From Ectopseudomonas toyotomiensis (GTDB lineage: Bacteria; Pseudomonadota; Gammaproteobacteria; Pseudomonadales; Pseudomonadaceae), in assembly GCF_900115695.1 (NCBI RefSeq), contig NZ_FOXK01000016.1, positions 1-64,000 of the forward strand: a stretch of 64,000 bases of DNA, read 5' to 3'. Below the pieces are notes generated by a model. That model saw only the letters and a list, made by a program, of their open reading frames with translations, ran no database searches and was not told the origin of the DNA. The stretch's first letter is position 1; every line of letters starts with the position of its first letter. This document shows positions 1-8,126 of this stretch, in pieces. The position numbers were made by a program, and so were the translations under genes.

Positions 1-586
1 CGCCGTGCCAGCGGTGGGCGTCTCGGTGCAGTCGCGCTTCCTCCAGTACGCCGCCGCTAAGCAGTGGGGCGACAAGGAGTTCGACCGCCTCGACAAGTAC
101 ACCGTGGCGCTGCCGCACCCGGATGCCACCGCCTCGCTGTTGTCCGGCGGTACCGAGCTGACCGGGCATTTCTCCAACCCGCCGTTCCAGAACCAGGCGC
201 TGGAGAACCCCAATGTGCATGTGGTGCTCGACACCTACAAGCTGCTCGGCCCGAACTCGCCGACCGTGCTCTATGCCACCGAGAAATTCCGCAACGACAA
301 CCCCAAGACATACAAGGCCTTCGTCGCTGCACTGGCCGAGGCCGCCGACTTCGCCCAGAACGACAAGGGCGCGGCCGCCGACACCTATATCCGCGTGACT
401 GGCGCCAAGATCAGCCGAGAAGCACTGCTGAAGATCATCGACAACGAGCGCTTCCAGTTCAGTGTCACGCCAACCAATACCTACCCGCTGGCCGAGTTTC
501 TCCATCGCGTCGGTGCGATCAAGAACAAGCCGGCCTCCTGGCAGGACTACTTCTTTGAAGACGCCGCCATAGGCCAAGGAAGCTGA
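1..586 (+). CDS. ABC transporter substrate-binding protein, NitT/TauT type (5' truncated by window)
   Basis: This is the C-terminal about 194 residues of a periplasmic binding protein; the reading frame is open to the window edge, so the gene starts upstream. It is clearly paralogous to the complete protein at 2470-3486. Both share blocks such as LPHPDATA, an FS(N/S)PPFQ motif, QALENP, and LYATEKF followed by NPKTYKAF. The ATPase gene follows after 4 nt and then the permease, so it belongs to that importer. The family takes up nitrate, taurine, sulfonates, thiamin precursors and similar anions or small organics. The substrate here cannot be read from sequence. Confidence 0.85.
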   Translation, partial: AVPAVGVSVQSRFLQYAAAKQWGDKEFDRLDKYTVALPHPDATASLLSGGTELTGHFSNPPFQNQALENPNVHVVLDTYKLLGPNSPTVLYATEKFRNDNPKTYKAFVAALAEAADFAQNDKGAAADTYIRVTGAKISREALLKIIDNERFQFSVTPTNTYPLAEFLHRVGAIKNKPASWQDYFFEDAAIGQGS

Positions 587-590
587 TCTC

Positions 591-1460
591 ATGAATGCCG
601 CTCTGCAAGGCCATACGGCCAGCACTGTCAATCTCGGTGTCTTCGACACCGTTCTACAGGTGGAAAAGGTCAGCCTCGAATACCGCACTCCGCAGCGCGT
701 CGTGCGCGCCACCCACGAAGTGAGCTTTGCGGTGGATCGCGCTGATCGCTTCGTGCTGCTCGGCCCTTCGGGGTGCGGAAAGTCCACGCTGCTCAAAGCG
801 GTGGCCGGTTTTATCGAACCGATCGCCGGCAGCATTCGCCTGGAGGGTGCAGAGGTGCGTGAGCCCGGCCCGGATCGCATCGTAGTGTTCCAGGAGTTCG
901 ATCAGCTGCCGCCGTGGAAGACGGTGAAGCAGAACGTCATGTTCTCGCTGCTGGCCTCGCGCACCCTGGACCGTCGCGAGGCCGAAGAGCGGGCGCTGCA
1001 CTATCTGGAGAAGGTCGGCCTGGCTGCCTTCGCCGATGCCTACCCGCACACCCTGTCCGGCGGCATGAAGGCGCGCGTGGCGATTGCCCGTGCGTTGGCC
1101 ATGCAGCCGAAGATCCTGCTGATGGACGAGCCCTTCGCCGCGCTCGACGCACTGACTCGCCGCAAGATGCAGGAGGAGCTGCTGCAGCTCTGGGAAGAAG
1201 TGCGGTTCACCTTGCTGTTCGTCACCCACTCGATCGAGGAGGCGCTGATCGTCGGCAATCGCATCCTGCTCCTGTCGCCGCACCCGGGGCGCGTGCGAGC
1301 GGAGGTGGGCAGCCACCAGTTCGACCTGCACAGCCTGGGCGGCGCAGCTTTCCAGCAGACCGCACAACGCATCCATCGCCTGTTGTTCGAGGAGGACAGC
1401 GAGGAGGGCGCGCGCGCCGCTGCCGAGCTGGGCTTCCACGACATCCGCATTGCCTACTGA
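591..1460 (+). CDS. ABC transporter ATP-binding protein (NitT/TauT family)
   Basis: A 289-residue cytoplasmic ATPase that powers the importer of this cluster. Walker A GPSGCGKST is at residues 59-67, the Q-loop reads VFQEFDQLPPW, the signature is LSGGMKARVAIARAL, Walker B is ILLMDEPFAALD, and the switch histidine is in FVTHSIEEA. The GG/ML variant of the signature and the PPWKTV Q-loop region are typical of the SsuB/TauB/NrtD group. The ATG lies 4 nt after the binding-protein stop, with a purine-rich AAGGAAG just upstream. The permease starts 13 nt after its stop, so the three genes form one operon. Confidence 0.93.
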   Translation: MNAALQGHTASTVNLGVFDTVLQVEKVSLEYRTPQRVVRATHEVSFAVDRADRFVLLGPSGCGKSTLLKAVAGFIEPIAGSIRLEGAEVREPGPDRIVVFQEFDQLPPWKTVKQNVMFSLLASRTLDRREAEERALHYLEKVGLAAFADAYPHTLSGGMKARVAIARALAMQPKILLMDEPFAALDALTRRKMQEELLQLWEEVRFTLLFVTHSIEEALIVGNRILLLSPHPGRVRAEVGSHQFDLHSLGGAAFQQTAQRIHRLLFEEDSEEGARAAAELGFHDIRIAY

Positions 1461-1473
1461 GGAGAGTGCAACC

Positions 1474-2340
1474 ATGAGTCTTTCCCCCGCACGGCGTGAG
1501 GAATACGAAATACCGCTGCAACCCTTGCCGGACCTCAAGCTGGAGCGCGAGCTGCCTCTGGCACAGCGTCTCTGGCAACAGGGCTGGCTGCGCAAGACGT
1601 TGATCCTGCTGGCGCTGGCGCTGATCTGGGAGCTGGCCGCGTGTTACCAGGGCAACGACCTGCTGCTGCCCAGCTTCCTGCAGACGGCCAAGGCCTTCTG
1701 CGAGGGCATCGGCAATGGCGAGTTGCTGGAGAAGGTAGCGATCTCGCTGTCGGTGCTGGTCAAGGGTTACCTGCTCGGTATCGGCCTGGCCTTCCTGCTG
1801 ACCACCCTGGCGGTGTCGACCCAGTTGGGGCGCGACCTGCTGTCGACTCTGACCTCGATGTTCAACCCGCTGCCGGCCATCGCGCTGCTGCCGCTGTCGC
1901 TGCTGTGGTTCGGCCTAGGTGAGAACAGCCTGATCTTCGTGCTGGTGCATTCGGTGCTGTGGGCGCTGGCGCTCAATACCTATGCCGGCTTTCTCGGCGT
2001 GTCGGAGACCCAGCGCATGGCCGGGCGCAACTATGGCCTCAAGGGTCTGCGCTTCGTGCTGTTCATCCTGATCCCGGCGGCGCTGCCGTCGATCCTGGCG
2101 GGTCTGAAGATCGGCTGGGCCTTCGCCTGGCGCACCCTGATCGCCGCCGAACTGGTGTTCGGCGCCTCCAGCGGCAAGGGCGGCCTGGGCTGGTACATCT
2201 TTCAGAACCGCAACGAGCTGTACACCGACAAGGTCTTCGCCGGCCTGGCAGCGGTGATTCTGATCGGCCTGCTGGTGGAGAACCTGGTGTTCGCCACGGT
2301 GGAGCGGGTGACGGTCAAGCGTTGGGGGATGCAGCGCTAG
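1474..2340 (+). CDS. ABC transporter permease (NitT/TauT family)
   Basis: A 288-residue inner-membrane permease. A cytoplasmic N-terminal stretch of about 35 residues is followed by roughly six hydrophobic segments. The EAA-type cytoplasmic loop is visible around ETQRMAGRNYGLKG...ILIPAALPSILAGLKIG, as in SsuC/TauC. I chose the ATG at 1474 because GAGGAGAG lies 6-12 nt upstream; an in-frame TTG at 1450 would overlap the ATPase gene. It ends the three-gene operon. A REP-like palindrome follows, and then the second binding protein. Confidence 0.92.
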   Translation: MSLSPARREEYEIPLQPLPDLKLERELPLAQRLWQQGWLRKTLILLALALIWELAACYQGNDLLLPSFLQTAKAFCEGIGNGELLEKVAISLSVLVKGYLLGIGLAFLLTTLAVSTQLGRDLLSTLTSMFNPLPAIALLPLSLLWFGLGENSLIFVLVHSVLWALALNTYAGFLGVSETQRMAGRNYGLKGLRFVLFILIPAALPSILAGLKIGWAFAWRTLIAAELVFGASSGKGGLGWYIFQNRNELYTDKVFAGLAAVILIGLLVENLVFATVERVTVKRWGMQR

Positions 2341-2355
2341 TAGCCCTTTATCACC

Positions 2356-2428
2356 CCGTAGGGTGGGCTTTAGCCCACCAGCGGCTTACCCAATTGGTGG
2401 GCTGAAGCGGATCACCGCCCGGCCCACC
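2356..2428. repeat. REP-like palindromes between permease and second binding protein
   Basis: GGTGGGCT-TT-AGCCCACC (2362-2379) is a perfect 8-bp inverted repeat preceded by CCGTAGG. A decayed partner has GGTGGGC at 2396-2402 and GCCCACC at 2422-2428. The same motif recurs near 36299-36316, more than 30 kb away, so it is a dispersed family and not a local terminator. Confidence 0.7.
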
Positions 2429-2469
2429 TACACACGAATAACTCACTGATCACATAACGAGAAACGACC

Positions 2470-3486
2470 ATGACCCACCCATTCACATTCGGCCGTCTGG
2501 CCGCCGCCCTGGGCCTGCTCGGCGCATTGGCAACACCGCTGGCCGCGCAGGCCGAAGGCAAGATCAGCATCGCCCAGCAGTTCGGTATCGGTTACCTGGT
2601 GCTGCAGGTGGTCAAGGACCAGCAACTGATCGAGAAGCACGCCAAGGCCCAGGGGTTGGACAAGGTGGAGGTCGAGTGGCGCACCATCTCCGGCGCCACC
2701 GCCATGAACGAGGCGCTGCTGGCCGGGGCCATCGACGTGGTATCGGCCGGCGTGCCGCCAATGCTGACCGTATGGGATCGCACCCATGGCCGGCAGAACG
2801 TCAAGGCGGTCGCCGCGCTCGGCTCGCTGCCCAACTACCTGTTGAGCAACCGTGAAGAGGTGAAGACGCTGGACGATCTGTCCGAGAAGGATCGCATCGC
2901 CGTGCCGGCCGCCGGCGTCGGCTTCCAGTCACGCACCCTGCAGATCGAGACCGCCAAGCTGTATGGCAAGGACGATTTCCAGCGCTTCGACAAGATCTCC
3001 GTCAGCCTGCCGCACCCGGACGCCACTGCCGCGCTGATCAAGGGCGGCTCGGAAATCACCGCGCATTTCTCCAGCCCGCCGTTCCAGTACCAGGCGCTGG
3101 AGAACCCCAAGGTGCACAAACTGATCAGCAGCTACGACATCCTCGGCGGCCAGGCCACGTTCAACGTGCTCTATGCCACCGAGAAATTCCACGAGGAAAA
3201 CCCCAAGACCTACAAGGCCTTCTACGACGCGCTGGTGGAAGCCGAGCAGATCATCAAGGCAGACAAAGCCGCAGCGGCAGAGACCTACATCCGTGTGGAG
3301 AACTCCAAGCTGCCGCTGGACTTCGTTAAGAAGATCATCGAGGACCCGGAAAACGACTTCACCGTATCGCCGCAGCGCACCCTCATCTATGCCGAGCAGC
3401 TGCATGAGCTGGGCGTGCTGAAGAACAGGGCCGCGTCCTGGAAGGACTACTTCTTCGAAGAGGCCTACGCCCATCCGGGCAGCTGA
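2470..3486 (+). CDS. ABC transporter substrate-binding protein, NitT/TauT type
   Basis: A complete 338-residue periplasmic binding protein. Residues 1 to about 28 form a signal peptide (hydrophobic LAAALGLLGALATPLAAQA, with cleavage probably after AQA). The mature part is a two-lobe SsuA/ThiY-like fold. It is paralogous to the truncated binding protein at the window start, and the two flank a single ATPase/permease pair. A 129-nt spacer with a REP-like palindrome separates it from the permease. AACGAGAAACGACC precedes the ATG, a weak ribosome site. It is followed by an intrinsic terminator. It could provide a second specificity for the same membrane complex. Confidence 0.9.
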   Translation: MTHPFTFGRLAAALGLLGALATPLAAQAEGKISIAQQFGIGYLVLQVVKDQQLIEKHAKAQGLDKVEVEWRTISGATAMNEALLAGAIDVVSAGVPPMLTVWDRTHGRQNVKAVAALGSLPNYLLSNREEVKTLDDLSEKDRIAVPAAGVGFQSRTLQIETAKLYGKDDFQRFDKISVSLPHPDATAALIKGGSEITAHFSSPPFQYQALENPKVHKLISSYDILGGQATFNVLYATEKFHEENPKTYKAFYDALVEAEQIIKADKAAAAETYIRVENSKLPLDFVKKIIEDPENDFTVSPQRTLIYAEQLHELGVLKNRAASWKDYFFEEAYAHPGS

Positions 3487-3508
3487 TCACCACCGCTGTT
3501 CGTAAAAG

Positions 3509-3534
3509 GCTCCCACCTGGGAGCTTGTTGTTTG
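3509..3534. terminator. Intrinsic terminator between convergent genes
   Basis: GCTCCC-ACCT-GGGAGC is a 6-bp GC stem with a 4-nt loop. A T-rich tail (TTGTTGTTT) follows on the plus strand and a run of A precedes it, so it can serve the binding-protein gene and the convergent patatin gene. Confidence 0.75.
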
Positions 3535-3542
3535 TCGACGGG

Positions 3543-5447
3543 CTACAGGCGTGGGCGCAGCTTGAGTTCGGGCGTGGGTTTGGGCGCCCCCTTGGCCGGG
3601 TGGCTGTCCGGGTGCTGTTCGATCATTTGGGCGATCTCCCGCAGCTTGCCCAGCATGGCCTGGGCCAGGCCGGCCTGGGTGCGGTACAGGCCGGTGTCCG
3701 GGTCCTGTTCCAGATCGCTGAGGCCTTTGAAGGGATAGCTGTAGCGTTTGGCGTCGGCGCTGAAGAAGCGCTGGTAGCCCTGCTCGCTGCCGTGCAGTTC
3801 GCGGCAGGCCCTTTCCAGGCTCTGCAGCTGTTCGGCGACGCTGGCCAGTTGCAGGCGTAGACGAATGATCTGGTGATTTTCCCAGTTCATCGGTGAGGCC
3901 TGGGCGCCGGGCTGCCAGTGCTGCGGGTCGCCGAAACGCAGGACGAACTGCTGGCCGGCTTCGCGTCCGTAACGGGTCAGCCGCTCGATGCGCTCGGTGG
4001 GCATGGTCAGGTTGAGGCCGCCTTCTTCGCGGGTCAGCTGGATCAGGCCGATACGGTCGCGAAAGCCGGGCATCAGCGACAGGGTTTCGTGGTTCCAGTC
4101 CTTGGCGACATTGCTGAGCAGGGCGAGGAAACCGCGCAGGGCTGGCAAACCCGTCTGGGGAAAGCGGCGCCAGTAGGCAAGCCGGGCATCGCCATTGTTA
4201 CGAGGGAAGCGCACGCGTTGTTCGTCGGCGCCATCGGTTGGCCCCAGATCGAGGCCGAAGGTGGGGCGCCTGGGCAGCGCGGCATCGAAGAAGTGGATGG
4301 GAAAGTTGGAGCTGATGCCGCCATCGGTGAACCAGCAGCGTTCCAGCTTCTTCTCGGCCTTGCGGTAATCCACGGCATGCAGCGGGACGGCGCTGAGCAG
4401 CAGGGGAAAGCTCAGGCTCATGCGCACGGCGACGATTACCGGCAGGTCATCGGGCAGTGGCAGGCGCAGGTACCCGTCGCCGCGCTCATCGCCGGGGCGC
4501 TGGTGAGCGCGCATCCAGGCCACCACACGGTGGGGAAATAACCGTGAGAACTCCTCCTGGCGGAAATGGAACTGGTTGTTCTCGCGCACCTGCTCGTCAT
4601 CGCGAAATGGCAGGCGGAAAGGGCGCGACATACTCAGGCAGGTGGTCATCACCTGCAGGTCGATGCCATGACGACGCAGGTCGCCGAAGGTCAATGGTCG
4701 CTCGCATTCGACAGCTTCGGCCTGGCCCGCGCAGTATTCGCGTTGGCCGCTGAGCCGATCGAAGTACTGGGTCAGCCAGGTGGTCAGGGCTTCATCCGGG
4801 GCGTCGTCATCGGTCTCTGGCATGCCGCTGCACAGGCCGAAACCGCTGGCTGGCAATTCACGCAATGCCACCAGGGCCAGGCGCAGGACCACGGCGAGCA
4901 CGCCACCCAACGCGGCGAACAGCAAGACCCAGAGCCAAACCAGCACGCTGGCGCTGCTGGCAGCGCTCCACCACAGCGGCCCGCCCGCCAGCAAGGCGCC
5001 GACCAGGGCGGTGAACTTGTGCCGCATGAGCATGACCTTCAGTGGCGCGAACAACCGGGTCCAGGGGCCTTTTCCCTTGACCTCGAGGATGGCGATGAAG
5101 GTATCGAACAGGGCGCGCACTGCCGGGGCAGGCTTGAACAACGCCAGCAGCTTGGTGCCATGGCCATTCGCGGCGGGCACGCAGAGGTGCTGGGGCAGTC
5201 GTTCGATTTCCGCGAAGCCGGCTGGGTCGTTGCTCAACTCACCTTGCTGATAGCGCTGGCGGCCCAGTTCGGCAGCGGCTGCTGCTGCCGCGGCGATAGC
5301 GCCGGCGCTGGTACCGCCGATGCTGCGCAGGCGAAACGCCTTGGCGATCTCGGTGATCGCCAGCGGGTAGACGATGCCACTGGTGATGCCGCCTTTCATG
5401 ATCAGATCGCATTCCCGGGCAAAGGCCGCCTGGCGCGAATCGCTCAT
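3543..5447 (-). CDS. Patatin-like phospholipase family protein
   Basis: A 634-residue putative lipid acyl hydrolase. The oxyanion-loop motif KGGITSGIVYP is at residues 18-28. The nucleophile motif GGTSAG has its serine at residue 47. The catalytic aspartate is in a DGG motif (FTDGGISSNF) near residue 370. A hydrophobic stretch around residues 150-195 (GALLAGGPLWW, VLVWLWVLLFAALGG) is inserted between the nucleophile and the DGG motif and could anchor the protein in a membrane. The start has AAGGAG 7 nt upstream. No partner gene sits in the same direction, so substrate and role are unknown. The family includes bacterial phospholipases and the rhizobial RpoH suppressor type. Confidence 0.85.
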   Translation of the reverse strand: MSDSRQAAFARECDLIMKGGITSGIVYPLAITEIAKAFRLRSIGGTSAGAIAAAAAAAAELGRQRYQQGELSNDPAGFAEIERLPQHLCVPAANGHGTKLLALFKPAPAVRALFDTFIAILEVKGKGPWTRLFAPLKVMLMRHKFTALVGALLAGGPLWWSAASSASVLVWLWVLLFAALGGVLAVVLRLALVALRELPASGFGLCSGMPETDDDAPDEALTTWLTQYFDRLSGQREYCAGQAEAVECERPLTFGDLRRHGIDLQVMTTCLSMSRPFRLPFRDDEQVRENNQFHFRQEEFSRLFPHRVVAWMRAHQRPGDERGDGYLRLPLPDDLPVIVAVRMSLSFPLLLSAVPLHAVDYRKAEKKLERCWFTDGGISSNFPIHFFDAALPRRPTFGLDLGPTDGADEQRVRFPRNNGDARLAYWRRFPQTGLPALRGFLALLSNVAKDWNHETLSLMPGFRDRIGLIQLTREEGGLNLTMPTERIERLTRYGREAGQQFVLRFGDPQHWQPGAQASPMNWENHQIIRLRLQLASVAEQLQSLERACRELHGSEQGYQRFFSADAKRYSYPFKGLSDLEQDPDTGLYRTQAGLAQAMLGKLREIAQMIEQHPDSHPAKGAPKPTPELKLRPRL

Positions 5448-5818
5448 CTACTGCTCCTTGTCGTCATGCCGAACGCTGGCGCGGGCATGATAACGCGGCT
5501 TTTACGGCTATATGCCAGTATTGCGAGCGAGCATCGGTGCCAAGCATTAACGCGAGGCGGGTGGCCATCGATACGCGAAGGACAGCGGCCCGGAGCGACT
5601 GGCTGCCAGATACTGGCGCAACCTCTCGTCCGAGGTGTTCGTCGAAACTCTTTCGCAGCGCGAATAGATGGCAAATTGCCTTGCTGGTCTTATATGCCTA
5701 CGATCCGCGGGCGTGAAACGCCATGCCTCTGCAATGCAGAGCGAGGGGAGGGTGCGCATGTTTGCGCCATCCCCTTAGTGCTAGGCTCCTGTCGCCACCT
5801 ATCTACTTGCGCGAACCC
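5448..5818. other. Intergenic region, no gene seen
   Basis: This is 371 bp between divergent patatin and diguanylate cyclase genes. I see no RNA, repeat or convincing ORF here. It must hold both promoters, but no box stands out. Confidence 0.5.
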
Positions 5819-6988
5819 ATGGTCACTACCGTCATTCTTGGCATGCTCTGCGTGTACCTACTGTGTTTTTCCGTGATGTTCCTGCTTATCAGTACGCGGC
5901 TGAATGGCAAGAAGATGGGCATGGAAGTCTTCGCCCTGGGCAACCTTCTGCTTGGGCTCGCCTATATCCTGCAACTGGTCGGCGGCCCGCCGGGTTGGGG
6001 CGTGTTGAGCATGGTCAACCACACGCTGACGCTCAGTGCCCCGGTCGCCTATGTGCTGGGCGGTATGCGTTTCTTTGGGCAGCCAACACCGATCCTGCGT
6101 CCGTTGCTCGCATTGGCGGTGGCCTACTCGTTTATACAGGTGCTGGTGCAATACTGGCTCGGCAACGAGGCGCGCCATGCCTTGCTGGCGGGTTCATGCG
6201 CGCTGTTGTTCCTGGCCATGACTGCGGCCGCACTGCATGGTGTGCGAACCTTCGCCCAGGACCTGCGCGTCGAGATGATCGTATTCGCCATGCTGATCGG
6301 CGGCATCTGCATCCTCAACGCCATGAAGTTCGCGATGATTGTCGAGGGCGGCCTGGCGGCGCTGGATCTGAGCAGCGGCTTCCAGAAGGTGTTCTACATC
6401 TACATGTCATTCCTGGCGACGGTACTGCCGCCTTGCGCCGTATGGCTGGTGCTGCGCCGCCTCACCGATGAGCTGCGCACATTGGCCGCGCACGACCCAT
6501 TGACCCGACTGCTCAACCGACGCGGGCTGATGGATGCCCTGGAGCTGTACTTTCGTTCGCGCAAGGCCGCTGCGGCGTACCTGCTGATCGTGGATATCGA
6601 CCACTTCAAACGCATCAACGACACCCACGGCCACAATGTTGGCGACCTCGTGTTGAGTCGTGTGGCCGAGGTGCTCAAGGCCACTGTCCGCCAAGGCGAT
6701 CTGATCTGCCGGTTGGGCGGGGAGGAGTTCGTGGTCATTGCCCTGGACACGGACAGGGCCGGCGTTCTGCAACTGGCTGAGCGCACGCGAGCAGCGGTCG
6801 AACAGAGCGAGGTGCTCGGCACTGACCATGATCAAGCGATTCGCTGCACGGCAACCATCGGCGTCTCGGAAGAGTTCACCAGCGTGCAGCTGTTCGACGA
6901 GTTTCTACAGCAGGCAGATGCTGCGTTGTATCGCGGTAAGGCGGCGGGGCGTAATCGGACCGAATGGTCTCATGCATGGGATGCCTAG
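5819..6988 (+). CDS. Membrane-bound diguanylate cyclase (GGDEF)
   Basis: A 389-residue inner-membrane enzyme that makes cyclic di-GMP from two GTP. The N-terminal about 215 residues contain about six hydrophobic helices with no recognised sensor fold. A GGDEF domain follows from about residue 232. The active-site loop is GGEEF at 300-304, and the product-inhibition I-site RQGD is at 291-294, so the protein is predicted active and feedback-controlled. I chose the ATG at 5819 because the hydrophobic segment begins immediately there; the upstream extension in the same frame is polar and Cys/Arg-rich. It stands alone as a transcription unit. Confidence 0.88.
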   Translation: MVTTVILGMLCVYLLCFSVMFLLISTRLNGKKMGMEVFALGNLLLGLAYILQLVGGPPGWGVLSMVNHTLTLSAPVAYVLGGMRFFGQPTPILRPLLALAVAYSFIQVLVQYWLGNEARHALLAGSCALLFLAMTAAALHGVRTFAQDLRVEMIVFAMLIGGICILNAMKFAMIVEGGLAALDLSSGFQKVFYIYMSFLATVLPPCAVWLVLRRLTDELRTLAAHDPLTRLLNRRGLMDALELYFRSRKAAAAYLLIVDIDHFKRINDTHGHNVGDLVLSRVAEVLKATVRQGDLICRLGGEEFVVIALDTDRAGVLQLAERTRAAVEQSEVLGTDHDQAIRCTATIGVSEEFTSVQLFDEFLQQADAALYRGKAAGRNRTEWSHAWDA

Positions 6989-7129
6989 CAGGCCGTGTGT
7001 CAATGTCGCGGTCGAATTGCGGTCGAATCCCCGGCGGGGCTTGCGAATCTGAGATGTTCCACGAAACCTGGCCGACCCTATGGGCTGCTTTCGTTGGATG
7101 GCATGTCCGACGGACGGTTGATTCGCGCA

Positions 7130-7157
7130 TTGACATATCGGTAAATGTCGATATCAT
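7130..7157 (+). promoter_or_regulatory. arsR promoter overlapped by its presumed operator
   Basis: TTGACA (7130-7135) and TATCAT (7152-7157) are separated by 16 bp. Between and across them lies ATATCG-N8-CGATAT (7135-7154). The same architecture occurs at 7484, 7574 and 8127, so I read it as the binding site of the ArsR-type protein encoded immediately downstream, giving autoregulation. Confidence 0.7.
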
Positions 7158-7165
7158 TGCCACCC

Positions 7166-7468
7166 ATGGAACTGATCAATGTATTCAAAGCCCTCTCGAA
7201 CCCTACACGCCTTGGAATTCTCAAGGGGTTGAAGGATCCGGTGAAGAACTTTCCTCCCCAGGATGAAGGGGACGTTCATACCGTGGGCGTCTGCGTCAGC
7301 AGTATTCAGGAAGGTGTCGGTCTGTCGCAGTCGACGGTGTCCGATTACCTCGCCACGCTGCAGCGAGTCGGTCTGGTCGAAGTCCGCCGGATCGGGCAGT
7401 GGACCTACTACAAGCGCAATGAAGCGAACATCCGTGCTCTGGCCGAGCTCATAGGCAAAGAGCTGTAA
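7166..7468 (+). CDS. ArsR-family winged-helix transcriptional regulator
   Basis: A 100-residue repressor-type protein. KALSNPTRLGILKGL at the N-terminus and the recognition helix around LSQSTVSDYLATLQRVGLVE are typical of the ArsR/SmtB fold. The canonical ELCVCDL metal box is missing. There is one cysteine, Cys43, in the segment before the recognition helix, so redox or electrophile sensing is more likely than a metal cluster; this is inference. I chose the ATG at 7166. An upstream ATG at 7145 falls inside the predicted promoter and cannot be transcribed from it. With a start point near 7164 the mRNA would be almost leaderless, and no Shine-Dalgarno is seen. Confidence 0.85.
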   Translation: MELINVFKALSNPTRLGILKGLKDPVKNFPPQDEGDVHTVGVCVSSIQEGVGLSQSTVSDYLATLQRVGLVEVRRIGQWTYYKRNEANIRALAELIGKEL

Positions 7469-7483
7469 TTTTTTTAACTTAGC

Positions 7484-7530
7484 ATATCGAGTATTCTCGA
7501 TATCCCTTTTTACCGAAGCGAGGATTCATG
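7484..7530 (+). promoter_or_regulatory. Operator/leader copy 1, leading to a decayed five-codon unit
   Basis: The perfect palindrome ATATCGAG-TATT-CTCGATAT (7484-7503) is followed by CCCTTTTT, a GAAGCGAGGA ribosome site and ATG. Downstream the frame reads ATG ATG GAG AGA CCA TAG (7528-7545) and stops. The leader matches those at 7574 and 8127, so this looks like a promoter whose gene has been lost. Confidence 0.65.
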
Positions 7531-7573
7531 ATGGAGAGACCATAGGAAGAACCGCGCTTTTTTTTGCTTCAGT

Positions 7574-7623
7574 ATATCGAAAATTCCCTATATCCCTTTT
7601 TCCAGAAACAAGGATCTACCATG
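7574..7623 (+). promoter_or_regulatory. Operator/leader copy 2, in front of the repeat-protein gene
   Basis: ATATCG-N8-CTATAT, CCCTTTTT and AGGATCTA precede the ATG at 7621. By eye 42 of 50 positions match the copy at 8127-8176. TATATC at the right half-site is the best -10 candidate, so bound repressor would cover it. The -35 is weak. Confidence 0.65.
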
Positions 7624-8100
7624 AAAACGCAAATTCTCAAGTTACTAGCAAGCGTCATTCTGGCCAATGTGGCTTCATCTGCCTTCGCCGCCCCTCCATC
7701 TAGCCCGCAGCCGTTGCAAGGCGCTGCGACCGTCGAGCAAGCAACAGCCGTCGACCGTAATATTTCGGAAAATGGTTTCGACCGCACCCCGCTCGGTGAG
7801 CGCATTGCTGAAGATGGTTTCGACCGTACGCCTCTCGGCCGACGCATTGCTGAAGGTGGTTTCAGCCGCACGCCTCTCGGCCAACGTATCGCTGAAGGTG
7901 GTTTCAGCCGCACGCCTCTCGGCCAACGTATCGCTGAAGGTGGTTTCAGCCGCACCCCTCTCGGCCAACGCATTGCTGAAGGTGGTTTCGATCGCACCCC
8001 TCTCGGCCAACGTATCGCTGCTGATGGTTTCGACCGCACGCCACTGGGCCAACGCCTGGCGGTAACCGACAGCGAGCGCGCAGGGCGCGTTCATGCCTGA
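7621..8100 (+). CDS. Small secreted protein of seven 14-residue tandem repeats
   Basis: A 159-residue protein of unknown function. Residues 1-23 form a signal peptide (MKTQILKLLASVIL...SSAFA). A 27-residue linker follows, then seven consecutive repeats of consensus GGF(D/S)RTPLGQRIAE at residues 51-148, and a short polar tail. There is no cysteine in the mature part and no known domain. The repeats are basic/acidic balanced and probably periplasmic or extracellular. The start is set by AAGGATCTACC just upstream. The first seven codons match those of the quinone reductase gene downstream (MKTQILK versus MKAQVLK). It is its own transcription unit in the ArsR-operator cluster. Confidence 0.75.
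   Translation: MKTQILKLLASVILANVASSAFAAPPSSPQPLQGAATVEQATAVDRNISENGFDRTPLGERIAEDGFDRTPLGRRIAEGGFSRTPLGQRIAEGGFSRTPLGQRIAEGGFSRTPLGQRIAEGGFDRTPLGQRIAADGFDRTPLGQRLAVTDSERAGRVHA
7771..8064 (+). repeat. Seven in-frame 42-bp tandem repeats
   Basis: Units start at 7771, 7813, 7855, 7897, 7939, 7981 and 8023. The units at 7855 and 7897 are identical over all 42 bp and the one at 7939 differs at only a few bases, which points to recent expansion by slippage or recombination. The outer units are more diverged. Confidence 0.9.
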
Positions 8101-8121
8101 CGTGAATAGTTAATTCACGTC
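8099..8121 (+). terminator. Hairpin overlapping the repeat-protein stop codon
   Basis: GACGTGAAT-AGTTA-ATTCACGTC is a perfect 9-bp inverted repeat whose first bases lie inside the TGA stop. There is no T-tract beyond a short CCTTATAT, so termination is possible but weak. Confidence 0.4.
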
Positions 8122-8126
8122 CTTAT

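Noticed and set aside
2341..2469. A small gene or riboswitch between permease and second binding protein
   Set aside because: The spacer is filled by REP-like palindromes that recur elsewhere in the window; no conserved aptamer features are seen.
5448..5818. Extension of the diguanylate cyclase frame upstream to 5723
   Set aside because: The added 32 residues are Arg/Cys-rich and polar; the hydrophobic first membrane helix starts right at ATG 5819.
7528..7545. Five-codon ORF as a regulatory leader peptide
   Set aside because: It has a good ribosome site, but the sequence (MMERP) has no attenuation-type codon run and no gene follows directly; a decayed gene start is the simpler reading.
7771..8064. 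Regular 42-bp repeats resembling a CRISPR array
   Set aside because: The units are contiguous with no spacers, stay in one reading frame and encode a conserved 14-residue motif; there are no cas genes.
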